Below are positions 28,278-38,778 of a stretch of 64,000 bases of DNA, piece by piece (within the stretch, counting starts at the first letter, position 1; every line of letters starts with the position of its first letter). The position numbers were made by a program, and so were the translations under genes. Source of the DNA: Flammeovirgaceae bacterium (GTDB lineage Bacteria > Bacteroidota > Bacteroidia > Cytophagales > Cyclobacteriaceae); assembly GCA_027487845.1 (NCBI GenBank), contig JAIYCV010000008.1:90260-154259 (forward strand), given 5' to 3'. The notes below the pieces were generated by a model that was not told the DNA's origin, made no database searches, and saw only the letters and a program-made list of their open reading frames with translations.

Positions 28278-29582
28278 ATGGTATCTGAAAAAGCAGCTTA
28301 TAAAGTAAAAGACATGGCGTTAGCGGCCTGGGGTCGAAAAGAAATTAAATTAGCGGAGGCCGAAATGCCTGGTTTAATGGCTTTGCGCGAAGAATTTGGA
28401 ACAAAAAAACCTCTAAGAAACGCGAGAATCGCAGGTTGTCTTCACATGACTATCCAAACAGCGGTGTTAATTGAAACGCTTGTGGAATTGGGTGCCGAGG
28501 TTACTTGGTCGTCTTGTAACATATTTTCCACGCAAGATCATGCCGCTGCAGCAATTGCCGCTGCCGGAATACCCGTTTATGCCTGGAAAGGTATGAATGA
28601 ACAAGAATTTGACTGGTGTATAGAACAAACACTCCATGCTTTCAAAGATGGGAAAGCATTGAACATGATTTTAGATGACGGTGGTGATTTAACAAATATG
28701 GTGTTAGATCGTTACCCTGAATTGATCGGTGGAATCAAAGGTATTTCTGAAGAAACTACTACTGGGGTTCATCGCTTAATTGAGCGGATGCATGCCGGGA
28801 AATTGCCACTTCCTGCCATTAATATCAATGACTCGGTAACGAAGTCAAAGTTTGACAATAAATACGGTTGTAAAGAATCATTGGTAGATGCTATCCGCAG
28901 GGCCACGGATGTTATGATGGCGGGTAAAGTAGCCGTGGTGGCAGGTTATGGTGATGTTGGGAAGGGTTCAGCGGCCTCTCTCCGTGGAGCGGGTGCCAGA
29001 GTAATTGTTACTGAGATTGACCCTATCTGCGCACTTCAAGCTGCCATGGATGGATTTGCCGTAAAGAAAATGAAAGATGCTGTAAAAGATGCCGACATAG
29101 TAGTAACTGCGACAGGTAACGCAGGCATTGTGTTAGGCCATCATTTTGAAAGCATGAAGGACAAGACCATAGTATGTAATATTGGCCACTTTGATAATGA
29201 AATTGATGTGGCTTGGTTAAACAAAAACGCATCGAAAGATGAAGTTAAGCCGCAAGTGGATTTGTATACAATGAAGAACGGTCGGCAGATTATCTTGTTA
29301 GCCGAAGGTAGGTTGGTAAACCTAGGTTGTGCAACAGGCCATCCGTCTTTCGTAATGTCTAATTCGTTTACCAATCAAACATTAGCTCAGTTGGAATTGT
29401 GGACGAATACGGATAAGTATGAAAATAAAGTGTACATGCTGCCGAAGCACTTAGATGAAAAAGTAGCCAGATTACATTTAAAGAAAATAGGTGTGGAGTT
29501 AGAAGAGCTTACCGAAGAACAAGCAAAATATATTGGCGTAACTGTAAATGGGCCGTTCAAGCCTGATTACTATCGCTATTAA
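28278..29582 (+). CDS. ahcY: S-adenosylhomocysteinase
   Basis: Hydrolyses S-adenosylhomocysteine to adenosine and homocysteine, removing the inhibitor left by methyltransferases. Start at ATG 28278 ([23 protein letters not shown]), 434 residues; a TTG eight codons earlier is in the promoter area. Family marks include [21 protein letters not shown], the NAD-binding [20 protein letters not shown] and the C-terminal KPDYYRY. A strong terminator follows. It is divergent from the sulfotransferase gene. Confidence 0.97.
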   Translation: MVSEKAAYKVKDMALAAWGRKEIKLAEAEMPGLMALREEFGTKKPLRNARIAGCLHMTIQTAVLIETLVELGAEVTWSSCNIFSTQDHAAAAIAAAGIPVYAWKGMNEQEFDWCIEQTLHAFKDGKALNMILDDGGDLTNMVLDRYPELIGGIKGISEETTTGVHRLIERMHAGKLPLPAININDSVTKSKFDNKYGCKESLVDAIRRATDVMMAGKVAVVAGYGDVGKGSAASLRGAGARVIVTEIDPICALQAAMDGFAVKKMKDAVKDADIVVTATGNAGIVLGHHFESMKDKTIVCNIGHFDNEIDVAWLNKNASKDEVKPQVDLYTMKNGRQIILLAEGRLVNLGCATGHPSFVMSNSFTNQTLAQLELWTNTDKYENKVYMLPKHLDEKVARLHLKKIGVELEELTEEQAKYIGVTVNGPFKPDYYRY

Positions 29583-29615
29583 GATAATCTACTCTCTGCT
29601 TGCAAACTAGAGAGG

Positions 29616-29642
29616 CCCGAAGCAAACGCTTCGGGTTTTTTT
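29616..29642 (+). terminator. Rho-independent terminator of ahcY
   Basis: CCCGAAGC (29616-29623), loop AAAC, GCTTCGGG (29628-29635), then a run of seven T. It lies 34 bases after the ahcY stop and just before the 3' end of dnaA on the other strand. Confidence 0.9.
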
Positions 29643-29680
29643 ATTTCCATGTCGAGTGATTTCTTGAAAGTAAAGAGATG

Positions 29681-31114
29681 TTAAGACGCAACTCTTAGCT
29701 TTAATTTCTTACTCAGCTCATCCACCGAGTTTTTGAAATTAGCATCTGTCTTCATCATATCTTCTACTGATTCTAACGCATGAATAACCGTGCTGTGATC
29801 GCGGCCCCCAAAATTTTGTCCAATCAGCGCAAGCGTAAGCTGTGTATATCGTTTACAGAAATACATTGCCAATTGCCGGGGAATTACTATTTCACGCTTT
29901 TTAACCTTGGCTTTTAGCGATTCAATATCTACCTTAAAATATTCAGCTACCATTTTCTGAATAAAATCCACGCTTACATCTGCTTGAATTTCTTTGACGA
30001 TGTTGCGCAGCACTTCTTTGGCTAAATCAAGATCTATTCTTTTTTTGAGAAGCGTGGCATGGAAAATCAACGAGTTCAGTACACCTTCCATGTCACGAAG
30101 GTTGGTATCCACACTATAGGCGAGGTATTCCGCTACTTCGGATGGGATTTCAATTCCGTCAGATTCCATTTTGTTATGGATAATTGCCAATTTGGTTTCA
30201 AAATCAGGTTCTTGCAAATCCGCAGTTAATCCCCACTTAAAGCGAGAAAGCAACCGCTCCTGAAAGCCCTTCAAATCGCGCGGGGGACAATCGCTGGTCA
30301 TGATCACTTGCTTGCCCGATTGATGCAATTGGTTAAAGATGTGGAAAAATATCTCCTGCGTTTTTTCGCGCCCAGCTAAGAATTGTACATCATCCAAAAT
30401 CAATAAATCTACTTGCAGGTAGAAATTTTGAAATTCCTGCATTTTATGGTTCTGAAGCGCATTCAAAAATTGAGTCGTAAAATCATTTTGATCGACATAC
30501 AATACAATCTTTGAAGGTAAGTTCTTTTTAATTTCGTTGCCTATTGCCTGCACCAAGTGTGTTTTGCCAACGCCTACTCCACCATAAAGCATTAATGGAT
30601 TAAATGAAGTGGTTCCCGGCTTTTTCGAGACGGCAATACCCGCTGACCGTGCCAACCGATTGCAATCTCCTTCTACAAAATTCTCGAAGGTATAATGCGG
30701 GTTTAACCTTGAATTTACAGTTTGTGGATTTAATGCTTTGAAGCTAAAAGGAGAGTATTCTTCAATATTTCCATTTCCATTTTGTGTCTGTGCGTTGCTT
30801 CTTTTTATGCCCGCACCATTTGGGTAATTAACAACCAACGGTGGATTGCGCTGGTTTCCACTATCTACTACAACAGAGTACTCTAACCTAGCATTTTCCC
30901 CAATTATTGCATGGATGGCTTGTTTCAGAACTGGTACATAATGCTCCTCGAGCCACTCATAGAAAAATTGGGAAGGAACTTGAATGGTTAACACATCGCC
31001 TTCAAGACGCAACGGGACAATTGGCTTAAACCAAGTATTGTAATTTTGTTCGTCAACGCTTTGTCCTATTATTTGAAGACAGTCTTTCCAGGCATTTGTA
31101 GCGTTTACTTCCAT
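29681..31114 (-). CDS. dnaA: Chromosomal replication initiator DnaA
   Basis: A 477-residue initiator ATPase. Domain I begins WKDCLQIIGQSVDEQNYNTWF. The AAA+ domain has Walker A GGVGVGKTHLVQA, Walker B LLILDDVQFLAG and sensor/arginine-finger segments. Domain IV ends with the DNA-binding signature GGRDHSTVIHALE. The gap upstream (31115-31314) holds no visible cluster of TTATCCACA boxes, so the origin may be elsewhere. dnaN is not adjacent; a methylmalonyl-CoA mutase gene diverges instead. A weak -7-like box (CACCTTTG on the minus strand, 31165-31172) may drive it. Confidence 0.97.
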   Translation of the reverse strand: MEVNATNAWKDCLQIIGQSVDEQNYNTWFKPIVPLRLEGDVLTIQVPSQFFYEWLEEHYVPVLKQAIHAIIGENARLEYSVVVDSGNQRNPPLVVNYPNGAGIKRSNAQTQNGNGNIEEYSPFSFKALNPQTVNSRLNPHYTFENFVEGDCNRLARSAGIAVSKKPGTTSFNPLMLYGGVGVGKTHLVQAIGNEIKKNLPSKIVLYVDQNDFTTQFLNALQNHKMQEFQNFYLQVDLLILDDVQFLAGREKTQEIFFHIFNQLHQSGKQVIMTSDCPPRDLKGFQERLLSRFKWGLTADLQEPDFETKLAIIHNKMESDGIEIPSEVAEYLAYSVDTNLRDMEGVLNSLIFHATLLKKRIDLDLAKEVLRNIVKEIQADVSVDFIQKMVAEYFKVDIESLKAKVKKREIVIPRQLAMYFCKRYTQLTLALIGQNFGGRDHSTVIHALESVEDMMKTDANFKNSVDELSKKLKLRVAS

Positions 31115-31314
31115 TTAAGTAGTTAAAGTAAGTTGGTTTTATTCTTTTGATTTTTGAGGGGTGACAAAGGTGTAAAAAAAAAGTTCAACAAAAAATAAAT
31201 ATTGATCTTGCATATTCAGATTTTTTTGAGCTGATAATCTCTATTGAAAAAAGAAAGATTGTTTTAATGAAAACTTAATTTCAATTTGAAAAAGTGTTCC
31301 CTTTTAATAAAATT

Positions 31315-34300
31315 ATGAGTTCGTTTCAAGATAATACATTTCAAATAGATGGTTTAGTAGCCACCTCTATGAGCCAATGGCTGGAGGCTGCAAAAATTGA
31401 ATTACGCGATGAGCGGTTGATAGAGTCGTTAAGCCGAATTGAAAATGGAATTCGTGTTGAACCCTACTATGATGAGACAACCAGCTCGAAAATGGCCCAT
31501 CCGCTGCCGGCATCTAACGATCTTTATTTGGGTAAACGAAAATGGTATAATAGACCGCTGGTAATTGTCACTCAAGCCAAAGACGCGAATGAAGCGGCTT
31601 TGTTCAATCTCTTAAACGGTGCGGACGGAATTGTTTTTGAAATCGATGCACCGACTGACTTTTCGATTCTTTTACAATCCATTGAATTAGAGCACTGCTC
31701 TGTTTCATTCATCGTTGATCCAACGAATTTTTCGTTCGCACACAACTTTCACACTTACTTATTAGAAAAAAGGTATTCGCCCGAAAATATACAAGGCGAT
31801 ATCTTTTGGAGGGGAAATCCCCAAAGCAGGGATGAAATTTCAACTCTTTTTTTGCCTTGGCATAATTTTAGGCCGCTAGGTATACTATGTGAGGAAACAA
31901 ATTCTCCCGTAAGGGAAATTTTTTTCGCCATTTTAAAGGCAGTTGCATTGCTTGAGCAAGCGCCAAGTTCATCTAGCCAAATTGCCTTTCAAGTTTCCAT
32001 TGGGAAAAATATTTTTCTTGAAATTGCAAAGTTTAAAGCACTGCGGTTGCTGTGGTCTCAGATTTTAATCGACAGAGGATATCCTGATGAAAATGCTGTC
32101 TTCATTTCTGGTGTGTCAGCCCAAGAAAGGTTGGATCGCTATGAGCCTCATAGCGTAATGTTAAGCAATACTTACGCTTGTATTGCGGGTATTCTTGGCG
32201 GGTGCGATAGTTTGACGATCAAAGCACAGAAGGGAAGTGATATGGAATTGCGAGTTGCCCGAAACGTGTCTTCGATACTTCGCGAGGAGTCATATCTTTC
32301 AGAAAACCCAGACCCCACTGCTGGCTCTTACTATTTGGAGCGCCTTGTGGCAGCTATCGCGAAGGAGGCTGGGGAAATGATTCAACCGCGCTTAAGTCAA
32401 AAATATTTAAACACGGAGTTGGATTTGTTTTCAAACCGTCAACTAGGTAATAAATTCATTCGGTCGGCAGCTGGGCTTCCTCCGTATTTACGTGGACCTT
32501 ATTCAACCATGTATACCGTTCGTCCGTGGACAATCCGCCAATATGCAGGTTTCTCTACCGCCAGAGATTCAAATGAGTTTTACCGGAAAAACTTGGCGGC
32601 CGGCCAAAAAGGACTTTCGGTTGCTTTTGACCTGGCCACCCATCGCGGCTATGATTCTGATCATTCTCGCGTAACAGGCGATGTTGGGAAGGCAGGTGTG
32701 GCAATTGATTCTGTGTTGGATATGAAAATACTCTTTGATCAGATTCCATTGGATAAAATGTCAGTTTCTATGACGATGAATGGAGCAGTACTGCCCATCA
32801 TGGCTTTCTACATCGTAGCGGCAGAAGAACAAGGAGTTAAGCCGCATCAACTGAGCGGCACTATCCAAAATGATATTTTGAAGGAGTTCATGGTGCGTAA
32901 TACCTACATTTATCCGCCCTCGCAATCCATGAAGATTGTGGCAGATATTTTTGATTATTGTTCTAAGCACATGCCTAAGTTCAATAGCATAAGCATTAGC
33001 GGATATCATATGCATGAGGCAGGTGCGCCAGCACATGTTGAACTGGCATACACGTTGGCCGATGGATTGGAATATATTCGAACAGGTTTAAAAGCGGGCA
33101 TTGCGATTGATGATTTTGCTCCCCGTCTTTCTTTTTTCTGGGGCATTGGCATGAACTTGTTTACTGAAGTAGCAAAAATGCGAGCAGGGCGGTACTTGTG
33201 GTCGAAAATAGTAAGTCAATTTAACCCAACAAACCCAAAATCTATGGCGTTGCGCACGCACTGCCAAACCTCAGGTTGGAGTCTAACAGAGCAAGATCCC
33301 TATAACAATGTAACTCGCACCTGTGTGGAAGCGTTAGCCGCTGTGTTGGGCGGAACACAATCACTTCATACAAATTCGCTGGATGAAGCGATAGCTTTGC
33401 CGACCGACTATTCAGCTCGTATCGCGCGCAACACGCAACTCTATCTGCAAAATGAAACAGGTGTTACACACGTTGTCGATCCGCTAGGTGGTTCTATTTA
33501 TTTGGAGTCCCTGACCGAGGACTTAATAGAAAAAGCTTGGAAATTAATAGAAGAAGTTGAAGCGTTAGGGGGAATGACAAAGGCAATTGAAAGCGGTCTC
33601 CCTAAAATGAGAATAGAAGAAGCGGCTGCTTTAAAACAAGCGAGAATCGAATCGGGCAAAGACGTGATAGTGGGCGTCAACAAATACCAAACTTCCGACA
33701 AACCCGATTTTGATACGCTTGAAGTTGATAACACCTTAGTGCTAAATGAACAACTAGATCGTTTAACAAAATTAAAACGAGCGCGCGATAATAAGGAAGT
33801 AGAGGAGTCGCTACGCAGGATTACAGAATGTGCCAAAAGCGGGGTTGGAAATTTGTTGGAACTGTCCATAAATGCAGCCCGAAAGCGTGCTACCTTAGGG
33901 GAGATTTCCACTGCCATTGAAAAAATTGCCGGAAGGTATCAGGCAACCATCAAGTCAATTGCAGGTGTATATTCAGGTGAGATGAAAAATAGAACGGAAT
34001 TTACAGAGGTGCTTCAGCTTTCTGATCAATTTGCGAAAAGTGATGGAAGAAGAGCACGAATATTGGTGGCAAAGATGGGTCAGGACGGCCATGACCGTGG
34101 CGCAAAAGTAATTGCAACAAGTTTTGCTGACTTAGGATTTGATGTTGATATCGGCCCATTGTTCCAAACGCCAGAAGAAGTTGCCATGCAAGCGGCTGAA
34201 AACGATGTGCATGTTATTGGCGCATCTAGCCTTGCCGGGGCTCACAAAACACTTGTCCCTGCCTTAGTAGAAGAACTTAAAAGAATCGGAAGGCCCGATA

Positions 34301-34455
34301 TTCTGGTGGTAGTGGGGGGCGTTATCCCCGAAAAGGATTACGACTATCTCTATTCAAAGGGTGCAACGGGCATTTTCGGGCCGGGCACTCCAATAACCGA
34401 GGCGGCTAAAGCAATTCTCCAGAAAATGCTTTTTATCCAGTCCGACCAAGGTTAA
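31315..34455 (+). CDS. mutAB: Methylmalonyl-CoA mutase, small and large subunits fused in one chain
   Basis: A 1,046-residue protein from ATG 31315 (a GTG at 31294 is an alternative). Residues 1 to about 370 resemble the cofactor-free small subunit MutA ([42 protein letters not shown]). From about residue 385 ([27 protein letters not shown]) the catalytic large subunit follows, ending in a cobalamin domain with the DxHxxG motif (QDGHDRG, H926) and a [11 protein letters not shown] stretch. It interconverts methylmalonyl-CoA and succinyl-CoA. In most bacteria the subunits are separate neighbouring genes; here the frame is continuous with no stop between them. The architecture differs from IcmF, which carries a GTPase domain. 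Confidence 0.9.
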   Translation: MSSFQDNTFQIDGLVATSMSQWLEAAKIELRDERLIESLSRIENGIRVEPYYDETTSSKMAHPLPASNDLYLGKRKWYNRPLVIVTQAKDANEAALFNLLNGADGIVFEIDAPTDFSILLQSIELEHCSVSFIVDPTNFSFAHNFHTYLLEKRYSPENIQGDIFWRGNPQSRDEISTLFLPWHNFRPLGILCEETNSPVREIFFAILKAVALLEQAPSSSSQIAFQVSIGKNIFLEIAKFKALRLLWSQILIDRGYPDENAVFISGVSAQERLDRYEPHSVMLSNTYACIAGILGGCDSLTIKAQKGSDMELRVARNVSSILREESYLSENPDPTAGSYYLERLVAAIAKEAGEMIQPRLSQKYLNTELDLFSNRQLGNKFIRSAAGLPPYLRGPYSTMYTVRPWTIRQYAGFSTARDSNEFYRKNLAAGQKGLSVAFDLATHRGYDSDHSRVTGDVGKAGVAIDSVLDMKILFDQIPLDKMSVSMTMNGAVLPIMAFYIVAAEEQGVKPHQLSGTIQNDILKEFMVRNTYIYPPSQSMKIVADIFDYCSKHMPKFNSISISGYHMHEAGAPAHVELAYTLADGLEYIRTGLKAGIAIDDFAPRLSFFWGIGMNLFTEVAKMRAGRYLWSKIVSQFNPTNPKSMALRTHCQTSGWSLTEQDPYNNVTRTCVEALAAVLGGTQSLHTNSLDEAIALPTDYSARIARNTQLYLQNETGVTHVVDPLGGSIYLESLTEDLIEKAWKLIEEVEALGGMTKAIESGLPKMRIEEAAALKQARIESGKDVIVGVNKYQTSDKPDFDTLEVDNTLVLNEQLDRLTKLKRARDNKEVEESLRRITECAKSGVGNLLELSINAARKRATLGEISTAIEKIAGRYQATIKSIAGVYSGEMKNRTEFTEVLQLSDQFAKSDGRRARILVAKMGQDGHDRGAKVIATSFADLGFDVDIGPLFQTPEEVAMQAAENDVHVIGASSLAGAHKTLVPALVEELKRIGRPDILVVVGGVIPEKDYDYLYSKGATGIFGPGTPITEAAKAILQKMLFIQSDQG

Positions 34456-34562
34456 AAGTATGTGTTGGCTAACCACTTGGTTAGTAGTAAGTTTTTGTAA
34501 CTTTAGATTTGAAATTTTAATAGTAAGACACATTTAGTTAAATTTCTTTTAAGCAAGAAGCC

Positions 34563-37500
34563 ATGAGAATATTCATTCACATTTTATTAGCCATCGGTCT
34601 GCCACTTTGCACTGTTATGGCGCAAAGTAAGTTTGATAAAGCGCTAGAGACAATTGAAGCGAGCTACGAACAGGGAAGTTATAGTAAGGCCTTAAAGGCA
34701 ATTGAGAAATTTAAAATTGCAACTGAAAAAAAACTGGGGGCGGAAAATCAATATACACCTACGTATTTCCTTGTGTCAGCGAAGTTAAGAGTAGCGTCTG
34801 GCTTGGTCACCGAGTTTGAATCTATACTTGATAAAGCAATTCAGTCAAGTATAAAGATGAATGAAGAGAACAGTAAAAACCATGCTCTCGTGCTTATTCA
34901 GGTGGGTGAAATTTTCAATCAAAACGGTAGTTTTTATAAAGCAAAAATAAACCTTAAAAAGGCGAAAGAAATTTTAGTGAGCGGATCATTTTTCCAAGAT
35001 GCGGTGAAGGCAAGGTGGCAAGTAGCATATGCTGAATCATTGGCGGGGCAAGGATTTTTTAACGATGCGATAGAACAGTTCACCGAGAGTGAAAGGTACT
35101 ATATCACCCGAACTTCTAAGCAGCAGGCAATTGTGGACGCAAACGGAAATTTGGTTACCAAAAAAATGCCCCAAAAAGAATTAAATCAAGGTTATAATGA
35201 GTACGCTAAACTATTAACTCAGCTCGCTAAAACATATGGCGATCAGGGTAAACTTAATAGTTCAGATTCGGTTTTTGGCTATGCCTCTCAATGGATTGGA
35301 AAGAATCTGGGGAGGACAAGTCTGGCATATGTAAAAAATCAAATTTACAATGCCGAAATGTTGGTACAAAACGGCAATGAATCGTTGCCAAAAGAGATGA
35401 GCTATATCCGTCTGCTAGGTTTCCTTAAAGCAAATCATCAACCCTCTCACGTAATTGGAATTAAACTCTATGAAAATTACTTAACACAACTATTGGAAGA
35501 TGGCGGAGCACCCTACTTTAATCTAAAGAATGAATATGAGAAAATGATCAATAAAAATTATGGCAACGGAAGTATTTATAAAGTGAGGTTAAAAGCCGTA
35601 GAATTTGATTCGAAATTGGATCGTGACAAGACTAAAAACTTGGAGAATGAGGCCAATGCGCTGATATCGCAAAATCCTAACTTGCCCAAGGACAATATTA
35701 CACGAGCTGAAGTAATTGAATTCCTTTTTACTCTTGCCGTTGTTAAAAAAAATTATGTTAATGGCGAGGCGTATTTGAAAAGCATTGTCGATATTAAAAC
35801 GAATCTTTTTGGAGCGGAGGCCCCCGAAGTTCATTTGGCCAAACTCAAGGTGGCTAACTTTTATGTAAGCTACACAAACAAAATTGCGGAGGCTTCCAAG
35901 ATATATGCCGAAAGCTACCCAATAGTAGCAGATCAGATTGGACCCTGGCATAAAGATCATTTAGCTATTCTAAATCAAATGGCTTCGCTCTTTGAACTTA
36001 CAGATAAATTCAAGGAGGCGTCTACCATCTTAGACAAAGCTTCCGATGTGGCGCGCGCAAAATATAGCGACACGGATTTTCAGTACGGCATTGAACTTAA
36101 CCAGATCGCAAAACTTCAGATAAAATTAGGTCAATATGAAAAAGCAGAAGCTAACAGTGCACGGTCGTTAAAGATTTTAGAAGAATTTAGAACAGATTAC
36201 GATAAGAAAATTTTCCTAGTTGGGGCGATCGAAACGCAAGCGGTTCTTTTCGGGATAAAAGGCATGTTTGATGATGCCCAAGACGCTCTTGATCGCTCAA
36301 AGAAAATTATTTCTAAATCAGACAAACTGGATGGGATTGATGAGTTAACCACTGCAAAAGAGCTCGCTAACTTGTACATTCAATTAGGGCGTTATGCTCA
36401 AACGGAAGAATTGGTCGATCGGTTAATAAAAGACTATGAAAAATTGTATGGTGGCTCGTCATTACGGTTGATCGAGCCGCTGGTTAACTTAGGGAGACTG
36501 ACATTGTTGAAAGGTGAATATTCTGAGGCGGAGAAAATAGCAACCAGAGCAAATAATTTGGCAGTAAGTATATATGGCGAGGTATCTACAAAAACCTCCC
36601 CTACGCAAAAGCTGTTGAGTGATATTGACTTCACTATTGGTGATTACGAGAAGGCAGAAGAAAATATCATTAAGGCTCTCACTAGTCAAGAAAGTCAATT
36701 TGGGCGGCAGCATATCGAGGTTGCCAAGTCAATCGCTCAATTGGCGTTAATTAAGTACAACAAAGGCGATAGCCAAGATGTTGGAAAGTTGATACTAGAG
36801 GCCCGAGACATTATTGGAAAGAGGCTGGGTACAGACAACCCGCAATATGCTGAGGTACTGAAAAATGTTGCCATTATTTATATCGCAAACAAGAATTATA
36901 ATTTGGCTTTTGCTGCCCTGACACAAGCCGAAAGTATTTGGAAAAGTAAAGTTGGAGCAACTAATAATATCAATGCAGCGGCCATTTATACGCTTACGGC
37001 TGATGTTTATTACCAGATAAAAAATTACAAAAGGGCAGAAGAGTTCTATGTTAAAGCAAAGGGTTTATACGAAAGTTTTTTTAGTAAAACGCATCCAGAA
37101 TACGTGAAGGTTCTTTCAAAGCAGGCGAGGGTATATTATATGAGCAAAGATTTTAAAGCGGCTAAGAAAAATATTGAGGAGGCGTTGAGTAATTATGAAA
37201 ATTTTATTAAAAAATATTTTCCCGCCCTGAGCGAACGAGAAAAAGCAAAGTATTGGAATACGATAAAAGGTGATTTTGAATTCTATAACACGCTTGCATT
37301 TAGTGCACTGGAAGATTTTAAAGATGTTAACGCACGGGTATACAACTATCAACTTTTGACAAAAGCCTTGTTATTAAGTTCATCTATAAAAATTAAAGAG
37401 CGGATTTTAAATAGTTCAGACGAAACCCTAAAGACAGCTTATTCGCAATGGATTGATAATAAGGAACAACTTACCAATGCCTTATCCATGAGCCCGCAGC

Positions 37501-38762
37501 AGCTTTCCGCGAATGGTATTGATATAGTACTGCTTGGAAATGAAGCAGAGAAGCTCGAAAAGGAATTAAGTGAGAAGTCAGAGTTGTTTGGGCAAAGTTT
37601 TGAGAACAAAAAAATAACTTTCGAGAACGTTCAGAAGTCGTTGGGCCCTAATGACGTTGCACTTGAAATGGTGAGGTACCGTCACTTTGATCACACTTTC
37701 ACAGACTCCATCGTCTATGTAGGACTTTATATCAAGAACGATGATAATAAACCTAAAGCCATAAAACTGAAGGAAGGACAAAGGCTCGAACACCGATTTT
37801 ATAAATATTATAGAAATAGTATGATCAGTAAAACAGCGGACGAGTATAGTTACAGCGTATTCTGGGAACCCATTCAGAAAGGTATTGGGCAATACGCTAC
37901 AATTTATCTTTCTCCGGATGGGGTATACAATCAGGTTAATTTGGAGTCGATGCTTACACCAGACGGAAAGTATGTGATAGATAACTCTAACATTGTGATA
38001 GTGAGTAACACGAAGGAACTCTACTTGCGAAGAGTGAAATCAAAAAGGGAGAGTGTAAACAATCAAGCAAGCATTTTCGGAAATCCAACTTTTTATTTAA
38101 CAGCGGCTGCCGATGACGCAATTGCTTCGTTGCCTGGTACTGAAAAGGAAGCGAACGAATTACAACAGCTCTTGATTGAAAATGGATGGAAAACAACCGA
38201 ATACTTAGAGGCCTCAGCGAGCGAGGAACAAGTGAAAGAACAAGATAGTCCCAAAATTTTTCATATTGCGACTCATGGTTTTTGGGCGCCTTCTGAAATA
38301 AAGAACGAGAGCTTGATTGATTCCGAGGCGGAAAAGAACAACAATCCATTGCTGAAAACAGGACTGCTATTAAAGGGAGCAGGTGACCTAATGAAAAAGA
38401 CCAAATACAACTATAATTTGGAAAGTGGAATCTTAACGGCTTACGAAGCGATGAACCTAAATCTCGATAAAACCGACTTAGTAGTGCTTAGTGCTTGCGA
38501 GACTGGATTAGGGGAGATAAGCAATGGCGAAGGTGTTTACGGACTACAAAGGGCGTTTTTAGTGGCGGGTGCGAAAACGCTTATCATGAGTATGTTTAAA
38601 GTAGACGATGAGGCTACACAAAAACTGATTCTGAATTTTTATAAGAAGTGGTTAACAACTGGAAATTTGAGAGAAAGTTTCACAAGTGCAAAAAAGGAAT
38701 TGCGTTTAGAATATCCAGATCCGATAAACTGGGGTGCTTTTATGATGATCGGGTTGGAGTAA
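34563..38762 (+). CDS. Exported TPR protein with C-terminal CHAT (caspase-like) domain
   Basis: A 1,399-residue protein with a signal peptide (MRIFIHILLAIGLPLCTVMAQ). Most of the chain is helical TPR repeats (for example YEKAEANSARSLKILEEF, YAQTEELVDRLIKDYEKLYG, YKRAEEFYVKAKGLYESF). The last 350 residues form a CHAT domain with catalytic-type H1238 in FHIATHGFW and C1312 in LSACETGLGE. CHAT proteins are clan CD cysteine peptidases. The signal peptide places this one outside the cytoplasm, unlike CRISPR-linked TPR-CHAT or bacterial separase-like enzymes. A candidate promoter (TTG near 34477, TAACTTTA near 34497) lies upstream. Its target is unknown. Confidence 0.85.
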   Translation: MRIFIHILLAIGLPLCTVMAQSKFDKALETIEASYEQGSYSKALKAIEKFKIATEKKLGAENQYTPTYFLVSAKLRVASGLVTEFESILDKAIQSSIKMNEENSKNHALVLIQVGEIFNQNGSFYKAKINLKKAKEILVSGSFFQDAVKARWQVAYAESLAGQGFFNDAIEQFTESERYYITRTSKQQAIVDANGNLVTKKMPQKELNQGYNEYAKLLTQLAKTYGDQGKLNSSDSVFGYASQWIGKNLGRTSLAYVKNQIYNAEMLVQNGNESLPKEMSYIRLLGFLKANHQPSHVIGIKLYENYLTQLLEDGGAPYFNLKNEYEKMINKNYGNGSIYKVRLKAVEFDSKLDRDKTKNLENEANALISQNPNLPKDNITRAEVIEFLFTLAVVKKNYVNGEAYLKSIVDIKTNLFGAEAPEVHLAKLKVANFYVSYTNKIAEASKIYAESYPIVADQIGPWHKDHLAILNQMASLFELTDKFKEASTILDKASDVARAKYSDTDFQYGIELNQIAKLQIKLGQYEKAEANSARSLKILEEFRTDYDKKIFLVGAIETQAVLFGIKGMFDDAQDALDRSKKIISKSDKLDGIDELTTAKELANLYIQLGRYAQTEELVDRLIKDYEKLYGGSSLRLIEPLVNLGRLTLLKGEYSEAEKIATRANNLAVSIYGEVSTKTSPTQKLLSDIDFTIGDYEKAEENIIKALTSQESQFGRQHIEVAKSIAQLALIKYNKGDSQDVGKLILEARDIIGKRLGTDNPQYAEVLKNVAIIYIANKNYNLAFAALTQAESIWKSKVGATNNINAAAIYTLTADVYYQIKNYKRAEEFYVKAKGLYESFFSKTHPEYVKVLSKQARVYYMSKDFKAAKKNIEEALSNYENFIKKYFPALSEREKAKYWNTIKGDFEFYNTLAFSALEDFKDVNARVYNYQLLTKALLLSSSIKIKERILNSSDETLKTAYSQWIDNKEQLTNALSMSPQQLSANGIDIVLLGNEAEKLEKELSEKSELFGQSFENKKITFENVQKSLGPNDVALEMVRYRHFDHTFTDSIVYVGLYIKNDDNKPKAIKLKEGQRLEHRFYKYYRNSMISKTADEYSYSVFWEPIQKGIGQYATIYLSPDGVYNQVNLESMLTPDGKYVIDNSNIVIVSNTKELYLRRVKSKRESVNNQASIFGNPTFYLTAAADDAIASLPGTEKEANELQQLLIENGWKTTEYLEASASEEQVKEQDSPKIFHIATHGFWAPSEIKNESLIDSEAEKNNNPLLKTGLLLKGAGDLMKKTKYNYNLESGILTAYEAMNLNLDKTDLVVLSACETGLGEISNGEGVYGLQRAFLVAGAKTLIMSMFKVDDEATQKLILNFYKKWLTTGNLRESFTSAKKELRLEYPDPINWGAFMMIGLE

Positions 38763-38778
38763 AATCCAACCTTGTTTT

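Noticed and set aside
31115..31314. oriC next to dnaA
   Set aside because: No DnaA-box cluster is visible by eye.
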